A stretch of 64,000 nt of DNA from Tillus elongatus (GCA_964006375.1 OZ023265.1:158643618-158707617); one strand, 5' to 3'; positions 25,742 to 36,974 are shown, counted from the stretch's first letter. Program-made: numbers and translations. Notes: generated by a model not told the origin, from the sequence alone.

Positions 25742-25952
25742 ATGGAAGAGTTCAGCGCAGGCAGCGCACTAAGCGCTTTAGGAGAAAGGACTAGTGATGG
25801 TAATATTACAAAAGAACAATTATTACTTAGTGGTCTTACTCATTCTGCACCATCTGCACCTCTGCAATTAGCTAGACAGACCTCAGTCACTCCAGGATTA
25901 AGGTATAGAAACCTGGGAAAGAGCGGTCTTAGAGTCTCTAATATAGGATTAG
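25742..25952 (+). CDS. Hk: Hyperkinetic, Kv channel beta subunit, first recognised exon
   Basis: Hyperkinetic is the cytoplasmic beta subunit of Shaker-type voltage-gated K+ channels, an aldo-keto-reductase-fold protein that sits on the channel's T1 tetramer and alters gating in neurons and muscle. This exon gives 70 codons plus one base. A variable, Ser/Leu-rich N-terminal stretch is followed by LRYRNLGKSGLRVSNIGL, the conserved start of the AKR barrel in Kv-beta proteins. The donor is G|GTAAGT at 25952/25953. The ATG at 25742 is the first Met of the frame. The frame stays open upstream to a possible acceptor at 25710, so the true start may lie further 5'. Exon joins with those at 44837, 50815, 55994 and 63886 keep phase exactly. 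Confidence 0.9.
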
Positions 25953-26055
25953 GTAAGTTGACTTTTCTAAATATTTACTTTATTTTCAATATACTGACTT
26001 TTGAAAAAATAAACACCCGTAAATTTTAATAAATATAATTTGTGTTTATCAAACC

Positions 26056-26392
26056 TAAAAAAACTCTGGACGTAGTGAGTGCGTTATGGTAGTGAATTTT
26101 CATAAAATGTTTCTAATAGCAAATATATCTCTCTAATGCAATCAGGCATCAATCTGGTTACCGGTATAACCTATATAGTAGAAACAATGTACAATATTTT
26201 ATCAAAATTACTTATTGTTTGAAAATTTACACAAATTTTCCGAAAATAAACTTTACATTTTTCCGAGAAAACTGGTTTCGTAGCCAACTAACCTTAGGTT
26301 AATAGCAAATTGAGTTATTGAATTTTGAAGGATTTAACGAAAATTTGCTACCAAAACGCACTTACTGCATCCTCATTTTTTTCTTACAAACA
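26056..26392. mobile_element. Short inverted-repeat element (MITE) of the dispersed end family
   Basis: About 50 bases at the left (CTCTGGACGTAGTGAGTGCG, TTATGGTAGTGAATTTTCAT) are inverted at 26340-26392 (AAAATTTGCTACC, AACGCACTTACTGCATCC). The total is ~337 bp with no coding capacity. This is the shortest member with both ends present and defines how the other single ends should be oriented. Confidence 0.75.
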
Positions 26393-26616
26393 TGCATCAT
26401 ATTTCGATAAAAAATGCAAAAATGCAATAATATGAGGGTGTTCGAAAAGACAATTGTAGGAATCACCAACGACTTATGGACCACCTATGATTGTCGAATA
26501 TTTTTTAAGATGCAGCTTAAAACACCCTATAATTAACGTATACATTTTTTTGTCGTATTTTATATAATAATAATTATATTGAGCTTTACCGTAGAAATGT
26601 GTCACCCTGTATATAT

Positions 26617-26713
26617 GTAAACAGATAAAAACTGTAAGTAAACCCAGATATGGATTCTAGAGGGTCTAGTTTGCGCGCATTTGAAGAAATCTTTTTAAAA
26701 TTCAAAAGTCGCG
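26617..26713 (+). repeat. R block of the (TA)n-bearing family, cut by the errantivirus
   Basis: Runs from GTAAACAGATAAAAACTG to CAAAAGTCGCG, where the retroelement LTR begins. The remainder resumes at 34737 with CGCGTTCTCCTCCTAACG. Joined, the two halves read as a normal R block, and CGCG is present on both sides. Confidence 0.88.
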
Positions 26714-27055
26714 ACTTAGAGTTGTACTTCAATTGAACTTCATAAAGTTAAATTTATTTATTTGAAGTTACAGTACAACGATATATATATTAAAATTTAA
26801 ATAATATAAAAATTACAATAAAATACATATGAGTAATCTAATACCATTAAGGCTGGATGGCAAAGACTAACTGTTGAATATTAATGTTCGACATATATTT
26901 ATAGACTATTAATTGCTGATCAATTTCCCCTCGGTAATGTCGCTGCACTTCAACCGGACGCTGAGTCGACGGAAAAGCCGGTGTAGCGCAACGTACCCAT
27001 ATGTGCTGACAGTAGCCTTGGTGTGTGTAGTATACCGGGTGGTGCAACCATAACT
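26714..27055 (-). repeat. 3' LTR of the errantivirus, 342 bp
   Basis: Read in element orientation the LTR starts AGTTATGG and ends CTCTAAGT. An AATAAATAAA polyadenylation-like stretch lies at 26753-26763 (minus strand). A 66-codon frame inside it is duplicated in the other LTR and is not a gene. The purine-rich CCCCGGAGG just internal to it (27056-27064) is the likely plus-strand primer. Confidence 0.93.
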
Positions 27056-27086
27056 CCTCCGGGGCCAGATAGAAAATTTAGGGAAG

Positions 27087-28724
27087 CTAAATTTTCAAAG
27101 TGATATTCTCCAGGGGGATTTCTTCCATGGGGCATCTTTGTTGTTGTTGGTTGGTGTTGGATCTTGGTTCTTTGGTTGGTTTTCTTAGTCTCCATAAAGC
27201 ATAGACTGCTATCAGGGCAACAATCACGTACAACAGGATGGTCCAGATGCTAGTAGACAGGCTTACTTTCGGATGTTGAACTGCATTCAATAATGACCGT
27301 TGATGTTGTAGTTGATGCTTTGTTTTTTGTAATTCATCCAGATCTATTGATTCTAATTTGATTGGGGCTGTATTTACTACCTCTTGTAGCTGAAAGTTGG
27401 TAAGCTTCAACTTGGGTAGTTGGATGTGGTAGGTAGATACTATCTCATTGTGAGATGGGGAGAACATTTGCTTATTTACTGTCATTTGACATCCTTCGGG
27501 GATTTGAACCAAATAGCTTCCTTCTAGATTTGTGGTTTCTTGTCGGCTACGGCATCGTTGGTGTGCTGTACTTTCACGGGGGAATACCATTATCCATTTG
27601 TTTGCACTTATCTTCTGGCTCTTCATCTGCTGTATGTTGACTGGGTGGTGTTCGCAAGATTCGTATCTGGTGGTGAACTTGACCAATTGGACTTCACAAG
27701 GGCTGCTATTACTGATCTGATTCATCGTTTGACCTCTGCATAAGTAGTCTCCAGGGCTGACTTCTTGGCATAGTGTGTTTTGTAAGTTATAGCTTTCATC
27801 GTTAAGGGCTAGGTATTTGGATTGAGGGATGATGACGGTATAATTTTGACTAGGACCTTGTTTCACAGGAAATGCATAAAGGTGGTAATAGTTATAATGT
27901 TTAGATTCTACTAATGGAATTTCAATAGCAAACACTAAAGTATAATTTTTGTAGTAACACTTAATTATTGACACCTCCTCGTATAAAGCTACATTATTTG
28001 CATCCAGCTGATAGGGGAGATTGGTTACAAAACTCTCAATTCTTTTAAGTTCTATTAGTAAGTCTTCAGGTTCTAATATGGATGGATGCATTGTTTCTAA
28101 TCTTGCAAAAGTTATTGCGTTAACTAATGTGCTTAAAATGCTTTTAATATTAATGATTTCTGTAATCAATTGTATATACACCATCTGCAGACGCATTATG
28201 TGTTCGTTATTAATTTTTTCCTGTTCGAAACCTAAAGTGATCAACTGCAAACGTTCCTCAATTTTATTTTGGTTTAAAATGACCGAGGATATGGTTTTAT
28301 CAAATTTTTCTATGGCCTGTTCTGTTAACATGATTTGATTATCAACTATTGTTTTAATTTTGTCTTGATTTGATGTTAATTGAGAAATTGCCGTATCATA
28401 ACGTTCTGCATCGTCTGCGTCCATGTTGCCTGTTAAGGTCTTTATGATTGTACCTACAACATTAACTAGTCCTCTTTTATTACGATTATTATTAGAGGGT
28501 ATAATTTGGTTAAATATTTTTTGTGTCTCCACAATTTGATGGGAAAGGATATTTTGGTAATTTTGTATCTCGTTTTGATAAAGATTAGAATGTGTGGAAT
28601 TGTGAATAATGTCATGGATATCTTGGGACTGTTTATCTATGGAACGAAACCCATTGAGAAGTGGTGTTAAAGGGATTACTCGAATAATGGTCCATTTGTC
28701 AATGGAATTTTGCATTTTGCCCAT
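27087..28724 (-). CDS. env: Errantivirus env, F-like envelope protein, 545 codons from first Met
   Basis: Envelope-type fusion protein. A furin-type RNKR site at residues 81-84 is followed by a hydrophobic, glycine-bearing fusion-peptide-like segment with the GNMDADDA signature shared with baculovirus F and errantivirus Env proteins. A single transmembrane segment lies at about residues 493-511, followed by a ~34-residue basic, Gln-rich tail. The frame is open upstream of the first Met to 28814. A good splice acceptor (TGTTTCAG) ends at 28807 on the minus strand. The protein is therefore probably made from a spliced subgenomic RNA, with its start and signal peptide supplied by an upstream exon. 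No stop or frameshift is seen. Function as a fusion protein is inferred from family membership. Confidence 0.9.
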   Translation of the reverse strand: MGKMQNSIDKWTIIRVIPLTPLLNGFRSIDKQSQDIHDIIHNSTHSNLYQNEIQNYQNILSHQIVETQKIFNQIIPSNNNRNKRGLVNVVGTIIKTLTGNMDADDAERYDTAISQLTSNQDKIKTIVDNQIMLTEQAIEKFDKTISSVILNQNKIEERLQLITLGFEQEKINNEHIMRLQMVYIQLITEIINIKSILSTLVNAITFARLETMHPSILEPEDLLIELKRIESFVTNLPYQLDANNVALYEEVSIIKCYYKNYTLVFAIEIPLVESKHYNYYHLYAFPVKQGPSQNYTVIIPQSKYLALNDESYNLQNTLCQEVSPGDYLCRGQTMNQISNSSPCEVQLVKFTTRYESCEHHPVNIQQMKSQKISANKWIMVFPRESTAHQRCRSRQETTNLEGSYLVQIPEGCQMTVNKQMFSPSHNEIVSTYHIQLPKLKLTNFQLQEVVNTAPIKLESIDLDELQKTKHQLQHQRSLLNAVQHPKVSLSTSIWTILLYVIVALIAVYALWRLRKPTKEPRSNTNQQQQRCPMEEIPLENITLKI

Positions 28725-28768
28725 GTTAATTGATAATAGTCCGGGGTTGTCATTGATCTTGTCTAATG

Positions 28769-31700
28769 TTATTCTTTGTCCTTGGGTTTGGATAAGGAAG
28801 ATGGACCTGAAACATTAGGTCGTTTTAGATTTCGTAAATGACGTTTAGACAATTTTTTGTTTTTTCTTAAAGTCATTATATTTTTGTCAGATATGCTTAC
28901 AACCTCGTAGGGGCCGTCAAAGTTAGGGTTATTCTTGTTTCGTTTGTCTACTTTTGTATATACATGTGTTTGATCTCTAAATAAGTCGGTATCATTGGTT
29001 CTATTATTAGCGTTAGAAATGGAGCGAAGCTTATTTTTCTCTATTAATTCTTTCACCTTTTCATATAATATTTTTAATTTATTTTTGTGCGATATTAGAT
29101 AATCTTGTAATAGCTTTTCATGATCATTTATATCGAAAATATCCCTATTAGAGGTGTGTCCAAAGGTTATTTCTAAGGGGGTGTGATTTGTAGATGTATG
29201 TATAGTTGAGTTGTATGCCAGAAGGGCGTAGTTCATTAAATATTTTATGGGGTCTTTAGTGTACGTTTGTCGTAATATTCGAACGTGTTCAATTAGTGTT
29301 GAGTGTAGTCTTTCAATGGGACCGTTAGAATTTGGATTTTTAGGTGTAGTAAAATGAATTTTAATTTTGTGAAGCTCGAAAAGATTTTGGATGATTTCCG
29401 TTCGAAATTCGGTTCCACTGTCCATAATGATGTGTTCGGGTGTGCCATAGTACGTAAAATACTGTATGAATGCATTAGCAGTTTCTACCGGATTCTTACT
29501 ACTTATAGGTATTGCTGTCCCTAATTTTGAGAAAGTATCAATGATTGTTAAGAATACTTGATTTTCTATTATAAAGGTGTCAGCATGTATAACCTGAAAG
29601 GGTTTACTAGAGGTGTCTGTTAGCATTAAGGGTATATTGGGTGGATTTCTATCGTACTTGGCTCGCTTGCAAATTTCACATTCATTAATATAAGCCGTTA
29701 TTTTTTCACGCATTTTTTGAAAGTAATACTTGTTGGATATTTGTTTTATAGTTTCTATTATACCTCTATGGTTAGTTTTTCCCTCGTGATAATTTCTAAT
29801 TACCTCGTTAATCTCTTCATCGTCGGCTAAGGGCAGACGATGCTTGGGGCAACTGATAATAATGGGTGCATTGTTGTTAAATATTTCCACATACACTGAA
29901 CAGAAATCTTGGTATAATTTTTCTGTTTCGAAATTAAAGTAATACCTTTTGCCTATTGTAGTATATTCCTTTAGAAAATTTATGATTGCTTGTCGATTGT
30001 CATTTCTCGGGATTTGCACCAAATATTTATTTTGATTGTTAACCTTTAGTTGTTTTACTGGTCTTGGATTATTATGTACGGGAGATATATAATATTGGTT
30101 TAGTTGTTTTTCTATAGGAACATCTGATATCTGAATACCTATTTTTGGTTCTACATTTACTTGTGAATGATCACTGTCTCGTAAGTCGTTATTTTGTTCA
30201 AGTGTTGTTTTGTCTGTTCGGCTTATAGGTGGAATAGTGTTGCTTGAGGTGCTAGGAATTTCTACTGGAATAAAAGAGAGTTCTGGAGGGCTCATTGGCG
30301 GAATATATTCGGGTTCAGTTGGTTGCACAACGTCATCAAAATTTGGGGTGTTGAGCTGCCTTTGTAAATCTTGGAGAGGTCTTTCGTCCTCATCAAAATT
30401 ATTAGCGATTGATGAAATTTCTGCATCCTCTAAAGCATGAACTTGGATGCGGGACAAGGAATCTGCGTTGCAGTTTAGAGACCCTTTTTTATAAATTATT
30501 TCATAGTCATATTCCTCGAGTTTTAAACGCCAACGTGTTAATTTTGAATTGGGTTCCTTTAGTTGCATAAGCCATACTAAAGGCCTGTGGTCAGTATATA
30601 TATAGAACTTACGACCATAAAGATAGGGGCGGAAGTATTTGGTGGCCCAAACAATAGAAAGAAGTTCCCGTTCAATGGTGGAGTATCTCTGCTCTGTTTC
30701 ATTGAGGGTACGAGAAGCATAACTAATAGGTTTATCATTACCTACTGACCCTTGAGAAAGGACAGCTCCAAGGGCTACATTGGAAGCATCCGTAGTGAGT
30801 ATAAAGGGTTTTGTGAAATCAGGGTATTGTAATACGGGGTCATTCATTAATATATTTTTGCATGTTTCGAAAGCTTCTATAAAACTACTATCATGAACTA
30901 TAGTTGCATTTTTTTTTAAGCATCGAGTCAATGGTTTTGTTAATTTACCGAAGTCTTTAATAAATTTTCGGTAGTACCCTACAAGACCTAGAAATCCTTT
31001 GATCTCTTTTCTTGTTTTAGGTATGGGGAATTCTCTTACAGCCTTTACTTTATCAGGATTTGGTTTTACGCCTTCGGACGTGATAATGTGCCCGAGGTAG
31101 GCTACTTCCTTTTTTAAAAATTCACTCTTGTCAAGCTGTATTTTTAAATTAGCCTTTCTTAACCTTTCGAATACATTTGTCAACCTTTCTATGTGTTCTT
31201 GCAAAGAAGTACTGAAAATTATGATGTCATCAAGGTAGGTAAAACATTTTTCATTTTGAATACCCCTAAGGATATTATCCATAGCCCTTTGAAAGGTACT
31301 AGGCGCTCCCTTCAACCCGAATGGCATACGCCTGTACATATAGTGCCCCCCTTCAGAGCTGAAGGCAGTTTTTTCCATATCTTCAGGATTCATTTCAATT
31401 TGATGATATCCTGAGGCTAAGTCTAAAGTGGTATAATACTGGCTACGACCTAATTTATCCAATATTTCCGAAATATTGGGTAAGGGATACTTATCACCAA
31501 TAGTTTGTTCATCAAGACGTCTATAGTCTATGACCATGCGAAATTTTTGTTTGCCACTGGCATCTGATTTTTTGTTAACAATCAGGACAGGGCTATTCCA
31601 CGGGCTGGAAGATGGCTGAATAATTTTTTGTCTTAACAAGTCGTCAATTTGTCTTTTGACTTCTTGCTTTTGAGCTTCAGGTAATCGATATGGCTTAACA

Positions 31701-32593
31701 AATACTGGGTTAGGATTAGATAACCTAATACTATGTTTAACTTGATTAGAAAATGATAATGGGACACCTTCGCAATAAAATATGTCTCTGTACTCGTAAC
31801 ATAAGTTTTCTATCATGTCTCGTTCTTCGTCATTAGTGTGATCAAGTCTTAATCTGTTTAAATTTTGAATTTGTAATTTGTCAATTTCATTAGCAGTACC
31901 ATCTATGTTTTCTAAGTCGATATCTTTGTTATGATGAATGGAATTTAATTCGTTAGTTGAAACAGGTTCTGCATAAATAGCTTTATGTATAATCAGCTGT
32001 ACGGGATTTTCATTACTATTCACTATAGAGGTTATAGCCTGGCCATTTGAAACTGTCACGATAGATGCAGGAATAATTACGCCTGACTCGAGTTTTATAT
32101 TATTTATTATGCCTATGTTGGAACTACAGTCTATAGGAAGTTTGACTATTGTTTCACATCTCGCAGGCAGTATTATGTTATTTAATTCTTGTGGTTTCGA
32201 GTTACATTCGCGATGTATGTCGTCGTCACATGGTAAATACAAGGGAATGCATGTATGCTTCGTTACCAATTTCCTATTATAAAAATCTATTTTAGCTCCC
32301 AGTTGTTTGAGAAGGTCAGTACCAATTAACCCATGATATTGATTATTGATGTTAAATACATAGAATTTAAATTTGGCTCTGCCTGTTTTAAATATACTTG
32401 GTAGAGGAATTTTTAGAATTTCATTATGAAAACTGGTTTGGTGAACAGATTTAATTTGAAATTTTTCATGCTCTATAAATTTGGAATAAAAATTATGGGC
32501 AATATTTTCACATAACAGCGATTTCATCGAACCGGTGTCAAGCATAAGTCGCATTTGAAATGAGGGGTTGATTTCGACCAGTATATAAGGCAA
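28769..32593 (-). CDS. pol: Errantivirus pol polyprotein, 1274 codons, intact
   Basis: Polyprotein with, in order: aspartic protease (LMLDTGSMKS, Asp 19); reverse transcriptase with MPFGLKGAPSTFQ and the YLDD catalytic box at 453-456; RNase H (TTDASNVALGAV near 601, TDHRPL near 668); a ~200-residue linker; and integrase. The integrase has an HHCC zinc motif (His 936, His 942, Cys 972, Cys 975) and catalytic Asp 1005, Asp 1058 and Glu 1094, the last two with the usual 35-residue spacing. The listed 5' limit is a TTG codon, not a real start. The frame is open further upstream and overlaps the end of gag in the -1 frame, so pol is expected to be made by frameshifting. All catalytic residues I can identify are present. 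Confidence 0.95.
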   Translation of the reverse strand: MPYILVEINPSFQMRLMLDTGSMKSLLCENIAHNFYSKFIEHEKFQIKSVHQTSFHNEILKIPLPSIFKTGRAKFKFYVFNINNQYHGLIGTDLLKQLGAKIDFYNRKLVTKHTCIPLYLPCDDDIHRECNSKPQELNNIILPARCETIVKLPIDCSSNIGIINNIKLESGVIIPASIVTVSNGQAITSIVNSNENPVQLIIHKAIYAEPVSTNELNSIHHNKDIDLENIDGTANEIDKLQIQNLNRLRLDHTNDEERDMIENLCYEYRDIFYCEGVPLSFSNQVKHSIRLSNPNPVFVKPYRLPEAQKQEVKRQIDDLLRQKIIQPSSSPWNSPVLIVNKKSDASGKQKFRMVIDYRRLDEQTIGDKYPLPNISEILDKLGRSQYYTTLDLASGYHQIEMNPEDMEKTAFSSEGGHYMYRRMPFGLKGAPSTFQRAMDNILRGIQNEKCFTYLDDIIIFSTSLQEHIERLTNVFERLRKANLKIQLDKSEFLKKEVAYLGHIITSEGVKPNPDKVKAVREFPIPKTRKEIKGFLGLVGYYRKFIKDFGKLTKPLTRCLKKNATIVHDSSFIEAFETCKNILMNDPVLQYPDFTKPFILTTDASNVALGAVLSQGSVGNDKPISYASRTLNETEQRYSTIERELLSIVWATKYFRPYLYGRKFYIYTDHRPLVWLMQLKEPNSKLTRWRLKLEEYDYEIIYKKGSLNCNADSLSRIQVHALEDAEISSIANNFDEDERPLQDLQRQLNTPNFDDVVQPTEPEYIPPMSPPELSFIPVEIPSTSSNTIPPISRTDKTTLEQNNDLRDSDHSQVNVEPKIGIQISDVPIEKQLNQYYISPVHNNPRPVKQLKVNNQNKYLVQIPRNDNRQAIINFLKEYTTIGKRYYFNFETEKLYQDFCSVYVEIFNNNAPIIISCPKHRLPLADDEEINEVIRNYHEGKTNHRGIIETIKQISNKYYFQKMREKITAYINECEICKRAKYDRNPPNIPLMLTDTSSKPFQVIHADTFIIENQVFLTIIDTFSKLGTAIPISSKNPVETANAFIQYFTYYGTPEHIIMDSGTEFRTEIIQNLFELHKIKIHFTTPKNPNSNGPIERLHSTLIEHVRILRQTYTKDPIKYLMNYALLAYNSTIHTSTNHTPLEITFGHTSNRDIFDINDHEKLLQDYLISHKNKLKILYEKVKELIEKNKLRSISNANNRTNDTDLFRDQTHVYTKVDKRNKNNPNFDGPYEVVSISDKNIMTLRKNKKLSKRHLRNLKRPNVSGPSSLSKPKDKE

Positions 32594-32622
32594 TTTAGGG
32601 TGGTTTACAGAATTTATCTGTA

Positions 32623-32634
32623 CTATATTTTTTT
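32623..32634 (-). promoter_or_regulatory. Probable -1 frameshift site between gag and pol
   Basis: On the minus strand AAC followed by seven A residues (32628-32634) sits just before the gag stop TAG. The pol frame is -1 relative to gag and is open through this point. Errantiviruses use -1 frameshifting here; the use of this particular run is inferred. Confidence 0.75.
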
Positions 32635-33978
32635 GTTTAGTTCGATAACCTGAATAAAATTTTGTTCGATGTTATCTGTTTGTTCAAAAGCTGCTTCAGG
32701 TCTAGTTTCTTCTTCGTACGTTTCATGATTCGTTTCGTCAAAGTAACGAGCGTCATCTTCAGGAATTGTATAAGAGTGTGTTTCTGAAGGATAATTTTCA
32801 TAAGATTCGTCATAAACAGGGTTGTCTGATTTAAATTCATGTTGAACCTCTTGATGGTATAATTGGGTAGGTGATGACTGTGCGTTAGGCCCGTTAGGAC
32901 CTCTCGGATGAGTATTGAAATTTCTAGATGATGTTTCCATAGGTTCGGGCTGGAATTGTTGTCTAAAATTTGGATTGGGACGTGTATGTATCGAGGAATT
33001 TTTTGCAGATACCTCCATAGGTGTTGGCCTATAGTTTGGTCTGAAATTTGGATTTGGTCTGAATACGTTTTGTGTCAGCTGTTGTGGGGGCGGATTACGT
33101 AAATTTAAGGGCTTTCTGTATGTGGGTTGGTTATGGAATTGTCGGGGGTGCGTAAAATGCGGAACGTTATTTCTATTATTTTGCTGATTCTGTACGTATT
33201 GAGGTTGTTTATTTGGTACATTTGAGTTTTTAAAATTTGTGGATTGATTGTGGAGATATTTCATTTGTTTTTCTCCATATTGAAAATTCTCTTCTTCCAG
33301 AACAAGCGACATAGCGTGTTCTAGATTAGTCGGGTTTTGTAGCCTAACTGCTAACCCTAGTTGACCACTCAAACCATGTAAATAGGTTTTCAGTGCCACT
33401 TTATCGTAAAATTCATTTTTAATTAAACGAAATGCTTCGTTTGCAGTTGTTAGTCTTACTTTTGAAGCTAAAAGACTACGTGAGTCTTGTATTCTCATAC
33501 CGAATTGGTATGGGGTTTCTCTAGGGTCTGGCTTTAAGAGCAAGAGGTCCCTAGCTAAACAGTCTTCGTCTCTCTGGTCGCCGAAGTATTGTTGCAATAA
33601 TTGTTTAATACGAGGCCAATTTGTGGCATCTTCCCTACTACCTATCAATGTTCTAGCTCTACCTTCTAATTTACTTATTACTATTCTAAGCATCCATTGG
33701 TTATTTGGATTGTCATCATTTGTTCTATCAACAAATGAAGTGAGAAAATTTTCACACGCTGAAATAAATAAAGCTAAAGTATGCTGGTCCCCATCGTATG
33801 CGGGAATAGCATTAATGTGATAATTTTGTAATTGATTTGCCATAATTTGATTGTTATTTGAGCTTATTGTATTTTTCTCTGTTACTATAAGTTTGGGAGG
33901 TGCTAAATTTATTTTTACTTTATTATTAAAATTGTCAACTGTCTCTGTTTCAGAGTCTGACATTAATTTATTAATCAA
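32623..33978 (-). CDS. gag: Errantivirus gag, 451 codons, intact
   Basis: Capsid precursor. The middle (about residues 50-230) is the helical retrotransposon-gag region, and the C-terminal half is Asn/Gln/Pro-rich (many NPNFR and RPNP-type repeats). No CCHC zinc knuckle is present, which is usual for errantivirus Gag. The ATG at 33978 lies ~400 bases inside the 5' LTR. A second in-frame Met follows at residue 5. The frame ends at 32623 directly after a run of seven A residues shared with the pol frame. Confidence 0.9.
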   Translation of the reverse strand: MINKLMSDSETETVDNFNNKVKINLAPPKLIVTEKNTISSNNNQIMANQLQNYHINAIPAYDGDQHTLALFISACENFLTSFVDRTNDDNPNNQWMLRIVISKLEGRARTLIGSREDATNWPRIKQLLQQYFGDQRDEDCLARDLLLLKPDPRETPYQFGMRIQDSRSLLASKVRLTTANEAFRLIKNEFYDKVALKTYLHGLSGQLGLAVRLQNPTNLEHAMSLVLEEENFQYGEKQMKYLHNQSTNFKNSNVPNKQPQYVQNQQNNRNNVPHFTHPRQFHNQPTYRKPLNLRNPPPQQLTQNVFRPNPNFRPNYRPTPMEVSAKNSSIHTRPNPNFRQQFQPEPMETSSRNFNTHPRGPNGPNAQSSPTQLYHQEVQHEFKSDNPVYDESYENYPSETHSYTIPEDDARYFDETNHETYEEETRPEAAFEQTDNIEQNFIQVIELNKKI

Positions 33979-34379
33979 TAATTTAAATTTGGGTAAAATT
34001 TTAATTAATATTTCCCGTAATATTTGCTTCTAACTTTAATCGATTTTAGATTAAGGTAGGACAAGGAAATTCAAAGGAACAATGAAAGCACTTACGCCAA
34101 TGTGAAGATGAAGACGATTTCTGTTCTTCTTTGCTTCAGCATCATAAGATACAGCGAATAAGGCAGACAACTTCGTAGGCAGAAGTTCCGTATCAAACCT
34201 TATTTTCTCTTATGATCGCTCGCGCACTCACTGTATTTTTAATTGAAAGTTACTTAAATTATTTTTATCAACTTGGACGATGCTGTTCTTTGTTGACTTT
34301 GAAGCTGGTTCTGAGTTTTTAACGATAAAAATCGAAGTGCGGACTTTTGCGATTTTTGTCAAAAGGGCACTAAACTCAT

Positions 34380-34395
34380 ACTAACGACTGCGCCA
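34380..34395 (-). promoter_or_regulatory. Primer binding site, tRNA-Ser type
   Basis: TGGCGCAGTCGTTAGT on the minus strand begins at the inner edge of the 5' LTR. TGGCGCAGTCG is the tRNA-Ser-complementary start typical of the 17.6/297/ZAM branch of errantiviruses. Confidence 0.85.
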
Positions 34396-34736
34396 CTTAG
34401 AGTTGTACTTCAATTGAACTTCATAAAGTTAAATTTATTTATTTGAAGTTACAGTACAACGATATATATATTAAAATTTAAATAATATAAAAATTACAAT
34501 AAAATACATATGAGTAATCTAATACCATTAAGGCTGGATGGCAAAGACTAACTGTTGAATATTAATGTTCGACATATATTTATAGACTATTAATTGCTGA
34601 TCAATTTCCCCTCGGTAATGTCGCTGCACTTCAACCGGACGCTGAGTCGACGGAAAAGCCGGTGTAGCGCAACGTACCCATATGTGCTGACAGTAGCCTT
34701 GGTGTGTGTAGTATACCGGGTGGTGCAACCATAACT
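34395..34736 (-). repeat. 5' LTR of the errantivirus, 342 bp
   Basis: Same length as, and by eye base-for-base identical to, 26714-27055. The flanking CGCG (34737-34740) repeats 26710-26713. Confidence 0.93.
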
Positions 34737-35960
<1,224 letters not shown>

Positions 35961-36876
35961 CACGAATAACTAATATTATGTTTAGTGAAAATTTACTACA
36001 ATTCGAACCTAACGCTCAATTACTTCATTAAATTTGTAGTTACTTTTTTTAGGAACTGAAAAACTGAAGTTTAATATTCAGTATGAACGTATAGACGCAT
36101 CCATTCAGTATGAACGTATAGACGCATCCATCTGTTCGACCATAGAGTAATATGTGTTTTACATTGACATAATATATTAACCGTCAGCTCAAACCTGGAC
36201 GAGCGTCACGGGACAGTACAAACTCGGTGATGTATGGCAGGGTTGTTTTTTCCTTCTTTTAGCTTTGAACTAAGCAAACTGATGTCCGGGCAGGTCAGGA
36301 AGGTTACCTAGGAGGACTGTGTGTGAAGAGCACCTCAGGAGGTCTTTTATTTAGTTAAAATAGAAAAACAACTAAAAGTTTTTACTGTCGCGAGACGCAG
36401 TGGGTATCTTATTGTCTAATTAGGACAAAGCACAATTTGTAAAACGAGAATTTCAATATTTTCATTAGGCACTCTATTTCGATTGTGTTTTTTAAGGAAC
36501 CATGGGTAATTAAATTATTTCTAAGCATTCTGAAGGTCGATTGATTGCCGCTTTCTGGATATCGCTGAAAGTATATATCTTGAGCTCGTTCCTATGGCAC
36601 AAAATGAGACAATCATACATGTCCACTTTTTCCCAATTTGAAAACCATTCCATATTAAATTTAGTTGGTAGTGTAACTCAAAAAATATCAGAATTATTGA
36701 CAAACTTTAAAACCCTTGACAGATAAGAGCTAGTAAATGACAAGCTTTGGACAGATAGTTACATATCTATGACAACAAGAGAATTGCGACATTTGTTTCA
36801 CAGCCAAGTAAGTGAAAAAATGTTTTTCTTTTAACTAACATTTGGTGTCATCCAAAGATAGGCTTGTTATACCTGG

Positions 36877-36877
<1 letters not shown>
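35961..36877. other. Intron sequence without recognised gene; 26-bp tandem duplication
   Basis: CAGTATGAACGTATAGACGC and the following CATCCATT are directly repeated at 36079-36132. A G+C-richer block at 36185-36340 is unassigned. Confidence 0.5.

Positions 36878-36972
<95 letters not shown>
36878..36972. repeat. (TA)n microsatellite
   Basis: About 47 TA units. I do not recognise the L or R block next to this tract, unlike most others. Confidence 0.95.

Positions 36973-36974
<2 letters not shown>

Larger units (their letters stand above)
26714..34736 (-). mobile_element. Complete errantivirus (Ty3/gypsy group) with gag, pol and env, antisense to Hk
   Basis: An 8,023-bp element has two 342-bp LTRs that I read as identical, a CGCG target duplication, a tRNA-Ser-like primer site and three long open frames in order gag-pol-env. 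Errantiviruses are insect LTR retroelements that gained an envelope gene related to baculovirus F proteins, and some are infectious within the germline. LTR identity and open frames mean the insertion is recent and that the copy may be competent; this is inferred from the sequence. It lies in intron 1 of Hk on the opposite strand. Confidence 0.95.

Noticed and set aside
26847..27047. 66-codon frame in the left LTR, repeated at 34528-34728
   Set aside because: It is identical in both copies only because the LTRs are identical. There is no family motif.
28021..28338. Plus-strand frames across the errantivirus (28021-28338, 30210-30440, 27455-27743, 33623-33820)
   Set aside because: They are antisense shadows of the env, pol and gag frames.
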